Notes: generated by a model not told the origin, from the letters alone. A DNA stretch of 35,011 bases from Blastococcus atacamensis (GCF_002938425.1 NZ_POQU01000036.1:1-35011); one strand, 5' to 3'. Counted from the stretch's first letter, positions 24,096 through 32,842 are shown. Translations and numbers: made by a program.

Positions 24096-24896
24096 ATGTT
24101 CCAGGGCTTCGAGCGGCCACCGTGGTGGGCGGTCGGTGTGATGGCCCTGTGCGTCGCGTTCCTGGCGATCGCACTGCCGATCGCGATCGACCGCGGGCGC
24201 GTGTCCCCGTCCGAGCTGGCGGCAGCCGAGTCGGCGGTCGGTTCTCCGACGACCTCGTCCCCGACCTCTCCCCCGGCGCCTCCGAGCCCGGGGGGAGAGC
24301 CCGCGACGTCGCCCGACGAGACGCGGATCGCCATCGCGGCCCTGGGTGACGCCTACACCGCGGGCTCGGCCATGGACTCGGGCGAGGGGCGGCGCTGGCA
24401 CGAGCTGCTGACCGCCCAGAACTCCTGGGACGTCACCCCGTACGCGGTCGAGAACTCGGGGTTCGCCGCCGGACGGGACGAGGGCAGGTCGTTCCCCGAC
24501 CGGGTCCCCGAGATCGTCGCCGCCCGCCCCGACGTCGTGGTCGTCGCCGGTGGGCACGACGACGTGGACCAGCCGCCGGCCCAGGTCGAGGAGGGCATCC
24601 GGCGCACTCTGGGCGACCTGCGAGCGGGGCTGCCCGACGCCCGCATCGTCGTCGTCGGCGTCCTGTGGCCGGGCACCGCACCGGCGGCCGTCTTCGGCAT
24701 CAACGGTGCGCTCCGTGAGGCGGCCGGCGGAGTCTCGGCCACCTTCGTCGATGCGCTCAACACGGGCTGGTTCGACGGCGCGAACCTCTCGCTCATCGGG
24801 CCGGACGGCACGTATCCGACCGACGAGGGGCACGTCGCGCTCGCGGATCGGATCGCCGCGGCGCTGGTGACGGCAGGGGTGCCCACGCAGGTGTGA
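24096..24896 (+). CDS. SGNH-hydrolase-like protein with catalytic Ser replaced
   Basis: The 266-residue protein has a transmembrane segment (about 12-31), a Ser/Pro/Thr linker (about 40-75) and an extracytoplasmic SGNH fold. Block I reads ALGDAYTAG, with Ala86 in place of the nucleophile Ser of GDS. Block III reads VAGGHDDV where GxND is expected. Block V DEGHVALAD keeps the Asp and His. Loss of Ser and Asn suggests a non-catalytic binding protein. It is expressed divergently from the phosphodiesterase gene. Confidence 0.75.
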   Translation: MFQGFERPPWWAVGVMALCVAFLAIALPIAIDRGRVSPSELAAAESAVGSPTTSSPTSPPAPPSPGGEPATSPDETRIAIAALGDAYTAGSAMDSGEGRRWHELLTAQNSWDVTPYAVENSGFAAGRDEGRSFPDRVPEIVAARPDVVVVAGGHDDVDQPPAQVEEGIRRTLGDLRAGLPDARIVVVGVLWPGTAPAAVFGINGALREAAGGVSATFVDALNTGWFDGANLSLIGPDGTYPTDEGHVALADRIAAALVTAGVPTQV

Positions 24897-24958
24897 CGGC
24901 ATGGCGGCCGCCGTCCCGCGGAGTAGCGGTGAGCCCGGTTCCGCCGCACCATCTCGTC

Positions 24959-25237
24959 ATGCCTTCAGCGCAGCGGCCCGAGCGAGTTCCGGCGCCCCGC
25001 GACGGACTGGGCGGCGGGTCGCCCGATCGCAGGCGACGGGTCGCCCTGCTGCTGGAGACCGCGGAGGTGCTCGCGGACCGCGCCCGCCGGACCGGGGACG
25101 CGACCCAGGCGCAGGTGCTGATGCGCCGGTCCGCCCAGCGGCGGGCGCAGGCCCTCCGGCTCGCCGCCGCCGAGCGCGTGCCGGAGCCGCGCAGGCTGCT
25201 GGGCGGGGCGTGGCCCGGGCGCCTCGCCCCCTCCTGA
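24959..25237 (+). CDS. Small Arg/Ala-rich hypothetical protein
   Basis: I do not recognise this 92-residue, basic, helical protein. ATG 24959 is taken; GTG 24893, overlapping the previous stop as GTGA, would add 22 residues and would be translationally coupled. The centre (RRVALLLETAEVLADRARRTGD to QALRLAA region, residues about 27-72) looks like a helical hairpin. It has no signal peptide. It may be a real small gene or a chance open frame in GC-rich DNA. Confidence 0.45.
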   Translation: MPSAQRPERVPAPRDGLGGGSPDRRRRVALLLETAEVLADRARRTGDATQAQVLMRRSAQRRAQALRLAAAERVPEPRRLLGGAWPGRLAPS

Positions 25238-25293
25238 GCGGACGACGCCCGCTGCCGGCTAGGGCTGACAGCAGGTCACCTACGCCTACCGGC

Positions 25294-25316
25294 CCTCCCG
25301 GCCGACCGGCGGGAGG
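25294..25316. terminator. Short GC hairpin before the formate dehydrogenase operon
   Basis: CCTCCCG and CGGGAGG pair around a 9-nt loop, 57 nt after the preceding stop. It could terminate the upstream unit. No strong promoter motif for the operon can be seen in the rest of the gap. Confidence 0.4.
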
Positions 25317-25454
25317 TTCACCGGCTGCCCGGGGTGTCCGGTGCGCCGTCCTCGCTGCCGGTCCTGCCGCTCTGAGCCGGGTCCCGGACGGTCTGGACAC
25401 GCACGGGGGACGGTCACCGCGCCGCCGCGGCGATCGGATGGCAGAGTGCTGGGG

Positions 25455-28400
25455 GTGAAGACCTGGCTCGATAGCTGGCCGGTGTACCGCCAGCTGACCG
25501 GCTCGGACCCGCTGGGGCGCGGCAAGGCCGCCCGCAGCAAGGGCACCGAGTCCGTCGTCTCGCGTACCGCTACCGCTGACCGCGTCGTCAAGAGCGTCTG
25601 CCCCTACTGCGCCGTCGGGTGCGGTCAGAAGGTGTACGTCCAGGACGAGAAGATCACGCAGATCGAGGGCGACCCCGATTCGCCGATCAGCCGCGGCCGG
25701 CTGTGCCCGAAGGGCAGCGCCAGCAAGCAGCTGGTCACCAGCCCCACCCGTGTCACCACGGTCAAGTACCGCCGTCCCTTCGGGACGGACTGGGAGGACC
25801 TGGACCTCGACACGGCGATGGAGATGATCGCCGACCGCGTCCTCGAGGCCCGCCGCAAGGGCTGGCAGCAGGTCGACGGCGGCAAGCGGGTCAACCGCAC
25901 CATGGGCATCGCCAGCCTCGGAGGGGCCACCCTCGACAACGAGGAGAACTACCTCATGAAGAAGCTGTACAGCGCGATGGGCGCTGTGCAGATCGAGAAC
26001 CAGGCCCGGATATAGCACTCCGCGACGGTGCCCGGTCTGGGTGCCTCGTTCGGTCGTGGCGGTGCCACGAACTTCCTGGAAGACCTCGCGAACTCCGACT
26101 GCATCGTCATCGAGGGTTCGAACATGGCCGAGTGCCACCCGGTGGGCTTCCAGTGGGTGGGTGAGGCCAAGGCCCGCGGCGCGAAGATCATCCACATCGA
26201 TCCGCGCTTCACGCGGACCAGCGCGATCGCCGACCTGCACGTGCCGCTGCGCATCGGCACGGACATCGCTTTCCTCGGCGGACTGATCAACTACGTGCTG
26301 AGCAACGACCTTTACTTCAAGGAGTACGTCACCGCCTACACGAACGCCGCCGCGCTCGTGGGGGAGGAGTACGTCGACTCCGAGGACCTCGACGGCCTCT
26401 TCTCCGGCTTCGACGCCGAGAACCGGCAGTACGACGAGGCGACCTGGCAGTACGAGCCGGAGGAGCCGCCGGACTCGGGCTCCGACAGCCCGGGCGAGGC
26501 CGCCGAGCAGAAGCGCACCGACCAGAACCCCGACGTGAAGAGCGCGGACCGCGCGCAGGCAGCCGGCAGCGGCGGACCACCGATCGCGTCGAAGCCGAAG
26601 CGCGACGAGACGCTGCAGGACCCGCGAACGGTCTTCCAGATCCTCAAGCGGCACTACGCCCGGTACACGCCGGAGATGGTGGCCGAGGTCTGCGGCATCG
26701 AGCCTGCGGTGTTCGAGCAGGTCGCGAAGTGGGTCACCGAGAACAGCAACCGCGACCGGACGACGGCGTGGGTGTACTCGGTGGGCTGGACGCAGCACAG
26801 CGTCGGCGCGCAGTACATCCGCACCTGCTCGATCCTGCAGACGCTGCTGGGCAACATCGGCCGCCCCGGCGGCGGGATCCTCGCGCTCCGCGGGCACGCC
26901 AGCATCCAGGGCTCGACCGACATCCCGACGCTGTTCAACCTGCTGCCCGGCTACCTGCCGATGCCGCACGCCCGGCAGCACGGAACGCTCGAGGACTACG
27001 TGGCCGACGCCGCGGGCAAGGCCGGGTTCTGGGGCAACAAGCGGGCGTACATGGTCAGCCTGCTCAAGGCCTGGTGGGGGGAGCACGCGACGGCGGAGAA
27101 CGACTTCGCCTTCGACTACCTGCCCAAGATCAACGGCGACCACAGCTCCTACCGGACGATCGCCGACATGATCGAGGGCAAGGTCTCGGGCTACTTCCTC
27201 GTCGGCGAGAACCCGACCGTGGGGCACCCGAACGGCCGGATGAACCGCTTCGGCCTGGCCAACCTCGACTGGCTCGTCGTCCGCGACCTGCAGATGATCG
27301 AGTCGGCCACGTTCTGGAAGGAGTCGCCGGAGATCGAGACCGGCGAACTGGCGCCGGAGACGATCGCCACCGAGGTCTTCTTCATGCCCGCGGCCACGCA
27401 CGTGGAGAAGGAAGGCACCTTCACCCAGACGCAGCGGGTGCTGCAGTGGCGGCACAAGGCCGTCGAGCCGCCGAACGACGCGCGCAGCGACCTGTGGTTC
27501 TTCTTCCACCTGGGCCGGATCCTCCGGGAGCGGCTCAAGGACTCCACCGACCCGCGTGACCGCCCGCTGCTCGACCTCACCTGGGACTACCCGGTCGAGG
27601 GCGAGACGGCCGACCCCAGCGCCGCCGCCGTGCTGCGCGAGATCAACGGCTTCGGCCCCGACGGCACGCTCCTGAACTCCTACATGCAGATGAAGGACGA
27701 CGGGTCGACCAGCGGTGGCTGCTGGATCTACTGCGGCGTCTACGCCGACGGCGTCAACCAGTCGGCCCGGCGCAAGCCTGGCAAGGAGCAGGGCCCGGTC
27801 GCCTCGGAGTGGGGCTGGGCCTGGCCGCTGAACCGCCGGATGCTCTACAACCGCGCCTCGGCCGACCCCGACGGCAAGCCGTGGAGCGAGCGGAAGAAGT
27901 ACGTCTACTGGGACGAGGAAGCCGGCGAGTGGACCGGCGCCGACGTCCCGGACTTCGAGAAGAACAAGCGGCCGGACTACGTGCCGCCGGAGGGTGCGAA
28001 GGCGCAGGACGCGCTGGCCGGCAACGACCCGTTCGTCATGCAGGGCGACGGCAAGGCGTGGCTGTTCGCGCCCGCCGGCGTCGTCGACGGTCCGCTGCCG
28101 ACGCACTACGAGCCGGTGGAGTCGGTGGTCGAGAACCCGCTGTACAAGCAGCAGGCGAACCCGACCGTCGAACGCATCCCCGGCCCGTGGAATCGGGAGA
28201 ACCCCTCGATGAGCGAGGTCTTCCCGTTCCAGGTGACCACCTACCGGCTCACCGAGCACCACACCGCCGGTGGGATGAGCCGCACGCTGCCCTACCTCTC
28301 GGAGCTCCAGCCGGAGTTCTTCGTCGAGGTCAGCCCGGAGCTGGCGGAGCTGCGCGGGCTGACCCACGGCGACTTCGCCACGCTGGTCAGCGCCCGCACG

Positions 28401-28748
28401 GCGATCGAGGCCAAGGTGCTGGTCACCGAGCGGGTTCGGCCGATCCGGCTCCGCGGCGGGCAGGTCGTGCACCAGATCGGCATGCCCTACCACTGGTCCT
28501 ACAGCGGCATCTCCACCGGCGACTCGGCCAACGACCTGCTGGGCATCGCACTCGACCCGAACACCCACATCCAGGAGGACAAGGTCAGCACCGCCGACAT
28601 CGTCCCCGGGCGTCGCCCGCGGGGGCCGGCGCTGATCGACTTCGTGGAGGAGTACCGCAGGCGGGCCGGCGTGGACTCGGGCCGGGTGGGGACCAACGGC
28701 CGCGACCCGGTCGGCGCCGACGCCGGAGAGGGCTCGACGATCTCATGA
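25455..28748 (+). CDS. fdhA: Formate dehydrogenase catalytic subunit, selenocysteine encoded by in-frame UAG
   Basis: Read through TAG 26013-26015, this is a 1097-residue FdnG/FdoG-type molybdopterin enzyme with Sec187. A [4Fe-4S] site CPYCAVGC plus LCPKG (Cys49, 52, 56, 84) precedes QARI-Sec-HSATV, which aligns with E. coli FdnG QARV-Sec-HGPTV. It is followed by FGRGGATN, HPVGFQWVGEAK, IDPRFTRT and GWTQHSVGAQ, in one frame and family order to the end. It oxidises formate to CO2 (or the reverse) at Mo-bis-MGD. No twin-arginine signal is present, so it should face the cytoplasm. An acidic, low-complexity insert lies at about residues 334-380. GTG 25455 is used; GTG 25446 is an alternative. A standard caller would split it into 25455-26015 and 26028-28748. 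Confidence 0.9.
26013..26045 (+). promoter_or_regulatory. UAG selenocysteine codon with SECIS-like hairpin
   Basis: TAG (26013-26015) is followed after exactly 18 nt by the loop GGTCT (26034-26038). The E. coli fdhF SECIS has the same 18-nt spacing and the same GGUCU loop. The loop is closed by a 7-bp stem, GGTGCCC (26027-26033) with GGGTGCC (26039-26045), containing two G-U pairs. A clear bulged U like that of fdhF is not seen; U26029 sits in a U-G pair. It would recruit SelB to decode UAG with a CUA-anticodon tRNA-Sec. Confidence 0.85.
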
Positions 28749-28773
28749 CGCACCAGAGAGGGAGGGCCGCCGC

Positions 28774-29847
28774 GTGACCTCGGTCAGTTCAGCCAGTCCG
28801 GGCCTCGGTGGCCTCCGTGACGTCAAGAACCGGCTGTTCGGGCCGCTGCCCGACGTCGCGGAGGAGGCCGGCTACGAGCCCGACCACCCCAAGCGGGTCG
28901 GCTTCTTCACCGACACCTCGGTCTGCATCGGCTGCAAGGCCTGCGAGGTGGCGTGCAAGGAGTGGAACACGCTCCCGATGGACGACTCGCACGGCCTGAA
29001 GGACGCCCTCGGCGACATCTCTGGGATGTCCTACGACAACACCGGTCAGCTGGGTGCGAACTCCTGGCGGCACGTGGCGTTCATCGAACAGTCCCGCGCG
29101 GTCGACCTGCCCATGCCGACCTTCGGCCGGCCCGGCGACGACCGGCACGACTCCGGCCCCTCGCCGGCGACGGCGGGCGACGACGTCAGCCTGGCGAACG
29201 CGCAGCAGAGCAGCGTGCTGAACGCCGAGGCGCTCAGCGAGTTCGATCCGCAGACCGGGCAGACCGGCGCGGACAAGCAGATCCGCTGGCTGATGTCCTC
29301 CGACGTCTGCAAGCACTGCACGCACGCCGGCTGCCTCGACGTCTGCCCGACCGGTGCGCTGTTCCGCACCGAGTTCGGCACCGTCGTCGTGCAGGGCGAC
29401 ATCTGCAACGGCTGCGGCTACTGCGTGGCGGCGTGCCCCTACGGCGTCATCGACCAGCGCAAGGACGACGGCCGGGTCTTCAAGTGCACGATGTGCTATG
29501 ACCGGCTGACCGACGGGCTGCAGCCGGCGTGCGCGAGCGCGTGCCCGACCCAGTCGATCCAGTTCGGCGACCTCGACGAGCTGCAGGAGCGGGCCGACGC
29601 CCGTCTGGCGACGCTCAAGGCGCAGGGCGTGGAGACCGCCCGGCTCTACGGCCGCGACGAGAACGACGGCGTCGGCGGAGACGGGGCATTCTTCCTGCTC
29701 CTCGACGAGCCGGAGGTCTACGGCCTGCCGCCGGACCCGGTCGTGACGACGCGGGACCTGCCGGCGATGTGGAAGGCGGCCGGCAAGGCCGCGGTGATGA
29801 TGATCGGGGTCGCGGTCACGGCCGTCCTCGGTTCGCGGAGGCGCTGA
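28774..29847 (+). CDS. fdhB: Formate dehydrogenase iron-sulfur subunit
   Basis: The 357-residue protein starts at GTG 28774 after a GGGAGGG ribosome site. Four ferredoxin-type Cys groups are visible: CIGCKACEVAC (51-61), CKHCTHAGCLDVC, CNGCGYCVAAC and CTMCYDR with CASACPTQS, as in FdnH. The C terminus has a single hydrophobic helix (AAVMMIGVAVTAVLG) ending in Arg-rich residues, also like FdnH, which would tether it to the membrane subunit. A Gly/Ser/Asp-rich insert at about 120-165 is longer than usual. It carries electrons from the Mo/Sec subunit to the membrane protein. Confidence 0.92.
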   Translation: MTSVSSASPGLGGLRDVKNRLFGPLPDVAEEAGYEPDHPKRVGFFTDTSVCIGCKACEVACKEWNTLPMDDSHGLKDALGDISGMSYDNTGQLGANSWRHVAFIEQSRAVDLPMPTFGRPGDDRHDSGPSPATAGDDVSLANAQQSSVLNAEALSEFDPQTGQTGADKQIRWLMSSDVCKHCTHAGCLDVCPTGALFRTEFGTVVVQGDICNGCGYCVAACPYGVIDQRKDDGRVFKCTMCYDRLTDGLQPACASACPTQSIQFGDLDELQERADARLATLKAQGVETARLYGRDENDGVGGDGAFFLLLDEPEVYGLPPDPVVTTRDLPAMWKAAGKAAVMMIGVAVTAVLGSRRR

Positions 29848-29848
29848 C

Positions 29849-30889
29849 ATGACCGGCGGTATCACCAGCCCCGGGGCCGGGTGGCGCCAGGCCGACGGCG
29901 GCCCGGCGACGCAGCGGACGGGGAAGAAGCGCCGTCGCGGTGGCGGTCGCGGCCGCGGCGAGGTCGCCATGGTCGACGACGTCGAGTTCACCTCGTACTA
30001 CGGCCGGCAGATCGTCAAGACGCCGGTGTGGAAGTCGCCGGACGTGCCGCTCTACCTGTTCCTGGGTGGCGCGGCCGGGTCCTCGTCGATCCTCGCCGCG
30101 ATCGCGGACCTGACCGACCGGCCGAAGCTGACCCGCGTCAGCCGGTACACCGCCGGGGTGGGCGCGATCCTCTCGGTGGTCGCGCTGGTGCACGACCTCG
30201 GGCGGCCCGAGCGGTTCCTGCACATGCTGCGGGTGCTCAAGCCGACGTCCCCGCTGTCGGTGGGCACCTACATCCTGTCGCCGTTCAGTGCGGCCGCGGG
30301 AGCGACGGCGGCGGTGGAGCTGCTGGGCTGGTTCCCCCGGCTCAAGCGCTTCGGGGGAGTGGTGTCGGCGATCTTCGGCGGACCGCTGGCCACCTACACC
30401 GGCGTGCTGCTGGCCAACACCGCGGTTCCGTCGTGGCACGCGGCCTACAAGCAGTTGCCCTACGTCTTCGGTGCGTCGGGGATGGCTGCCGGCGGCGGCA
30501 TCTCGATGATCTTCGTGCCGGTCGACGAGGCCGGCCCGGCGCGCAAGATGGCGGTCGCGGGAGCGGCGATCGAGCTCGCCGTGGTGCACAAGGTCGAGAA
30601 CGACCACGGAATCGTCAGCGAGCCGTTCCACGAGGGCCGGCCGGGAAAGCTGATGCAGGCGGCGAAGACGTGCACCGCCGCGGGCGCCGGACTCACCGTC
30701 GTCGCCGGGCGCACCCGGCTCGGCGCGATTGCGTCAGGAACGCTTCTCGCGGCCGGATCGCTGCTCACCCGGTTCGGCGTCTTCGAGGCCGGCATCGCGA
30801 GCACCAAGGACCCGAAGTACGTCGTGATCCCGCAGCGCGAGCGCCTCGCCGCCGGCACCAACGAGCACGCCTCCACGATCACCCGCTGA
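29849..30889 (+). CDS. NrfD-like membrane subunit of formate dehydrogenase
   Basis: The ATG at 29849 is 1 nt after the Fe-S subunit stop, giving 346 residues. ATG 29969 with GAGG upstream is an alternative that removes a very basic 40-residue leader. The rest has about eight hydrophobic helices, with HDLGRPERFLHMLRVLKPTSP and SVGTYILSPF, hallmarks of NrfD/PsrC-type quinone-interacting membrane proteins. It replaces the cytochrome b FdnI of E. coli: no heme-binding His pattern is apparent. It should pass electrons to menaquinone. This is the last gene of the operon and is followed by a bidirectional-type palindrome. Confidence 0.88.
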   Translation: MTGGITSPGAGWRQADGGPATQRTGKKRRRGGGRGRGEVAMVDDVEFTSYYGRQIVKTPVWKSPDVPLYLFLGGAAGSSSILAAIADLTDRPKLTRVSRYTAGVGAILSVVALVHDLGRPERFLHMLRVLKPTSPLSVGTYILSPFSAAAGATAAVELLGWFPRLKRFGGVVSAIFGGPLATYTGVLLANTAVPSWHAAYKQLPYVFGASGMAAGGGISMIFVPVDEAGPARKMAVAGAAIELAVVHKVENDHGIVSEPFHEGRPGKLMQAAKTCTAAGAGLTVVAGRTRLGAIASGTLLAAGSLLTRFGVFEAGIASTKDPKYVVIPQRERLAAGTNEHASTITR

Positions 30890-30906
30890 ACTCGCCGGGT
30901 GAGAGC

Positions 30907-30953
30907 GTGCGCTGATGTGCCGTTCCGAGGTTCGGAGCGGCACATCAGCGCAC
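30907..30953. repeat. 47-bp palindrome, copy 1 of a repeated element
   Basis: Two 22-base arms starting GTGCGCTGATGTGCCG pair with one G-U position around a 3-nt loop. It lies between convergent genes, 17 nt after the membrane-subunit stop and overlapping the stop of the minus-strand nuclease-like gene, so it can terminate both. A related copy lies at 31938-31984. Confidence 0.85.
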
Positions 30954-31865
30954 ACGGCTGCCGGAGAGGAGCCGCTGACGCGCCGCGTGGACGGCGAGGA
31001 TGTCGCGTCGGCAGGCGTCCGGTGAGCCCGTCATGCGAGCGAAGCCGAACCGCAGTGTCTGCCAGCCGACCGTGGCGACCAGGGCGTCTCGGCTGATGTC
31101 GCGCTCCCGCTGAGCGCGTGAGCCGTGCCAGGCGGCGCCATCCATCTCGACCGCGAGCAGGACGTCCTCGTAGGCGGCGTCGAGGAAGAACGTCCGGCCG
31201 GCGACGGTTACCCGCCGCTGCTGCACGAACGATGGCATGCCCGGTGCTCGCAGGACCTGGAGGCAACCCCAGATCTCCAGCTCGCTCTGGCACCCGTCGG
31301 CCAGCAGCGAGACGAGCCGGGAGAGCTCGGCGCGGCCGGGCAGCCGTGGTCGGGCGACCAGCTCCGCGGCCAGGTCTTGAGGGCGGCAGTGCCGCGTCCG
31401 GACGGCGGCGATCGCGGCGGCGCGGACCTCGGAGCGGGGGACGCCGCAGGCGCGCCCCCACGTCTCGACGACTGACCGCTCGACGGAGGTGGTCGCGAGA
31501 CCGTCCACCCGCCGGCGGTCGGCGACGGGGACGGGGGCCCGGTGCACCACGACGCCGGCCGGGCCGCGGCCGCTCCTGCCCGGCTCGACAGTGACGTGCA
31601 CCGGCCCGGGCGGGTGCGGTGCGAGCTCCCAGAGCGCCAGGGCGGTGGCGTGGCTGGCGACCGCTTCCCGGTTCTCGAGGGCAGCGGCGACGCGCGTGCG
31701 CCAGTGCGCGGCGGTGGACGGCAGAGCGAGCACGCCTGGCCGCAGCCGGACCAGGCGGCCATCGGCGACCCAGCGGGCGGCCGTGCGCCGGCTCACCCGC
31801 TCCAAAAGCTCGGGCACCGTCACCCAGCCGTCCGGCCCCACCACCGCCGACACGTCGAACGCCAC
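30945..31865 (-). CDS. AbiEi-like N-terminal plus DUF559/Vsr-like predicted nuclease
   Basis: GTG 31865 gives a 306-residue protein. The N terminus is a winged-helix-like segment (WVTVPELLERVSRRTAARWVADGRLVRLRPGVLAL) of the type seen in AbiEi antitoxins, given here as residues about 11-45. The C terminus (about 200-300) has the PD-(D/E)xK-like pattern of DUF559/Vsr proteins: SELEIWG, FFLDAAYEDVLLAVEMDG, WHGS, RD and GWQTLRFGF. Such fusions are common in actinobacteria with unknown function; DNA nicking or cleavage is inferred from fold. It is flanked on both sides by related palindromes. Confidence 0.75.
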   Translation of the reverse strand: MAFDVSAVVGPDGWVTVPELLERVSRRTAARWVADGRLVRLRPGVLALPSTAAHWRTRVAAALENREAVASHATALALWELAPHPPGPVHVTVEPGRSGRGPAGVVVHRAPVPVADRRRVDGLATTSVERSVVETWGRACGVPRSEVRAAAIAAVRTRHCRPQDLAAELVARPRLPGRAELSRLVSLLADGCQSELEIWGCLQVLRAPGMPSFVQQRRVTVAGRTFFLDAAYEDVLLAVEMDGAAWHGSRAQRERDISRDALVATVGWQTLRFGFARMTGSPDACRRDILAVHAARQRLLSGSRVR

Positions 31866-31937
31866 GAGGTGAGACTGCTGTAGGACGGCGCCACGGCGGG
31901 CCGAGCAGGCCCGATCTGTGGACGACGGCCCGACGCT

Positions 31938-31984
31938 GTGCGCTGATGTGCAGGAACCCGGCCCCCAGCGGCACATCCGTGCAC
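31938..31984. repeat. Diverged palindrome, copy 2 of the repeated element
   Basis: GTGCGCTGATGTGC and GCACATCCGTGCAC pair at 12 of 14 positions around a 19-nt centre. The arms share the GTGCGCTGATGTGC and GCGGCACATC cores with the copy at 30907-30953. It lies just downstream of the zinc-binding protein gene and upstream of the nuclease-like gene. Confidence 0.7.
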
Positions 31985-32003
31985 GCCGTCACCGGGGCAG
32001 GGG

Positions 32004-32798
32004 TCAGATCAGGGCGCTGTCGACCGTCTGCTGCCAGGCGAGCTCGTCGATGACGGCGCGCTTCTCGACGTCGTCGAACCGGATCTTCTTCCAGCCCTTC
32101 TCCGAGTCCGACGCCCCGTAGGCACCGCTGCGGTGCCACTCGCCCTTGCGCGTCAGGAACCACGAGCGGCCGTGGTAGTCCGCGCCCTCGAAGGCCCAGC
32201 CGGAGAGCCGGCTCAGGGCGCTGCCCCGCTTCTCGAAGTCGCGGGCGTAGGGGAGCAGGTAGAGGCAGACGTCGGTGAAGTCGGCGGCGGTGAGGCGGCG
32301 CAGGACGTGGACCGCGGAGCGGATCTCCTGCTCGGTGCGCTTCTGGTCGCGGGCGTAGAGCAGCCAGACGGCGTCCTCGTCGGCGAGCTCGAGCAGCTGG
32401 GTGCGCTGCCGGTGGCGCTCGGCCTCGGCGGCGGCCGCCTCGGCCTCGCGACGGCGCTCCTCGGCGAGGGCGGCCGCGCGGGAGCGCATGCGGGCGTTGG
32501 CCAGGTCGCGGTCGCAGACGCGCCAGCCCTGCCAGAGGTCGGAGTGGTCGGCGCAGACGGCGCGGGTGCACTCGGTGCACTCGCCGATGGCCGGGTCGCC
32601 GCAGCGGCAGGTGGCCGCCTCGTCGTCGGCGCGCGTCTGGATGTAGATGGTGCCGCAGCGCTTCGACTCGGCCGGAACGGTCGCGGACGGAGCGGCGGTG
32701 CCGACGAGTTCGCCGGCACGGACGACGGCGTCGCAGCGCCAGTAACCGGGAAGGATCTGCGTGCGTGCGTCCGTCGCCCCACAGGTGGGACAAGGCAT
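32004..32798 (-). CDS. Cys-rich zinc-binding protein with coiled coil, function unknown
   Basis: The 264-residue protein starts MPCPTCG at ATG 32798. The first zinc group is CPTCG with CD and CGT further on. A second, B-box-like cluster reads CRCGDPAIGECTECTRAVCADH (residues about 64-85: Cys, Cys, Cys, Cys, Cys, His). A charged Ala/Glu/Arg coiled coil follows (about 103-135). The C-terminal domain is Trp/Tyr-rich (WAFEGADYHGRSWFLTRKGEW) and may bind peptide or nucleic acid. No signal peptide. A -10 element 6 nt upstream implies a leaderless transcript. I do not recognise a named family. Confidence 0.7.
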   Translation of the reverse strand: MPCPTCGATDARTQILPGYWRCDAVVRAGELVGTAAPSATVPAESKRCGTIYIQTRADDEAATCRCGDPAIGECTECTRAVCADHSDLWQGWRVCDRDLANARMRSRAAALAEERRREAEAAAAEAERHRQRTQLLELADEDAVWLLYARDQKRTEQEIRSAVHVLRRLTAADFTDVCLYLLPYARDFEKRGSALSRLSGWAFEGADYHGRSWFLTRKGEWHRSGAYGASDSEKGWKKIRFDDVEKRAVIDELAWQQTVDSALI

Positions 32799-32804
32799 GC
32801 GCGA

Positions 32805-32810
32805 AGGATA
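32805..32810 (-). promoter_or_regulatory. Candidate leaderless -10 element (TATCCT)
   Basis: TATCCT on the minus strand fits TANNNT and ends 6 nt before the ATG of the zinc-binding protein. Confidence 0.45.
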
Positions 32811-32842
32811 GGAGCGGCCCGGTGCGCGCCCATCCCGGCTGC

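Noticed and set aside
25455-26015. Formate dehydrogenase as a pseudogene with a nonsense mutation, or two separate genes
   Set aside because: The stop falls exactly on the Sec site, the frame and motifs continue without decay for 910 codons, a SECIS-like hairpin follows, and the partner subunits are intact.
24957-28568. 1203-codon minus-strand open frame opposite formate dehydrogenase
   Set aside because: No recognisable motifs and low-complexity composition typical of the complement of high-GC genes; the plus strand is unambiguous.
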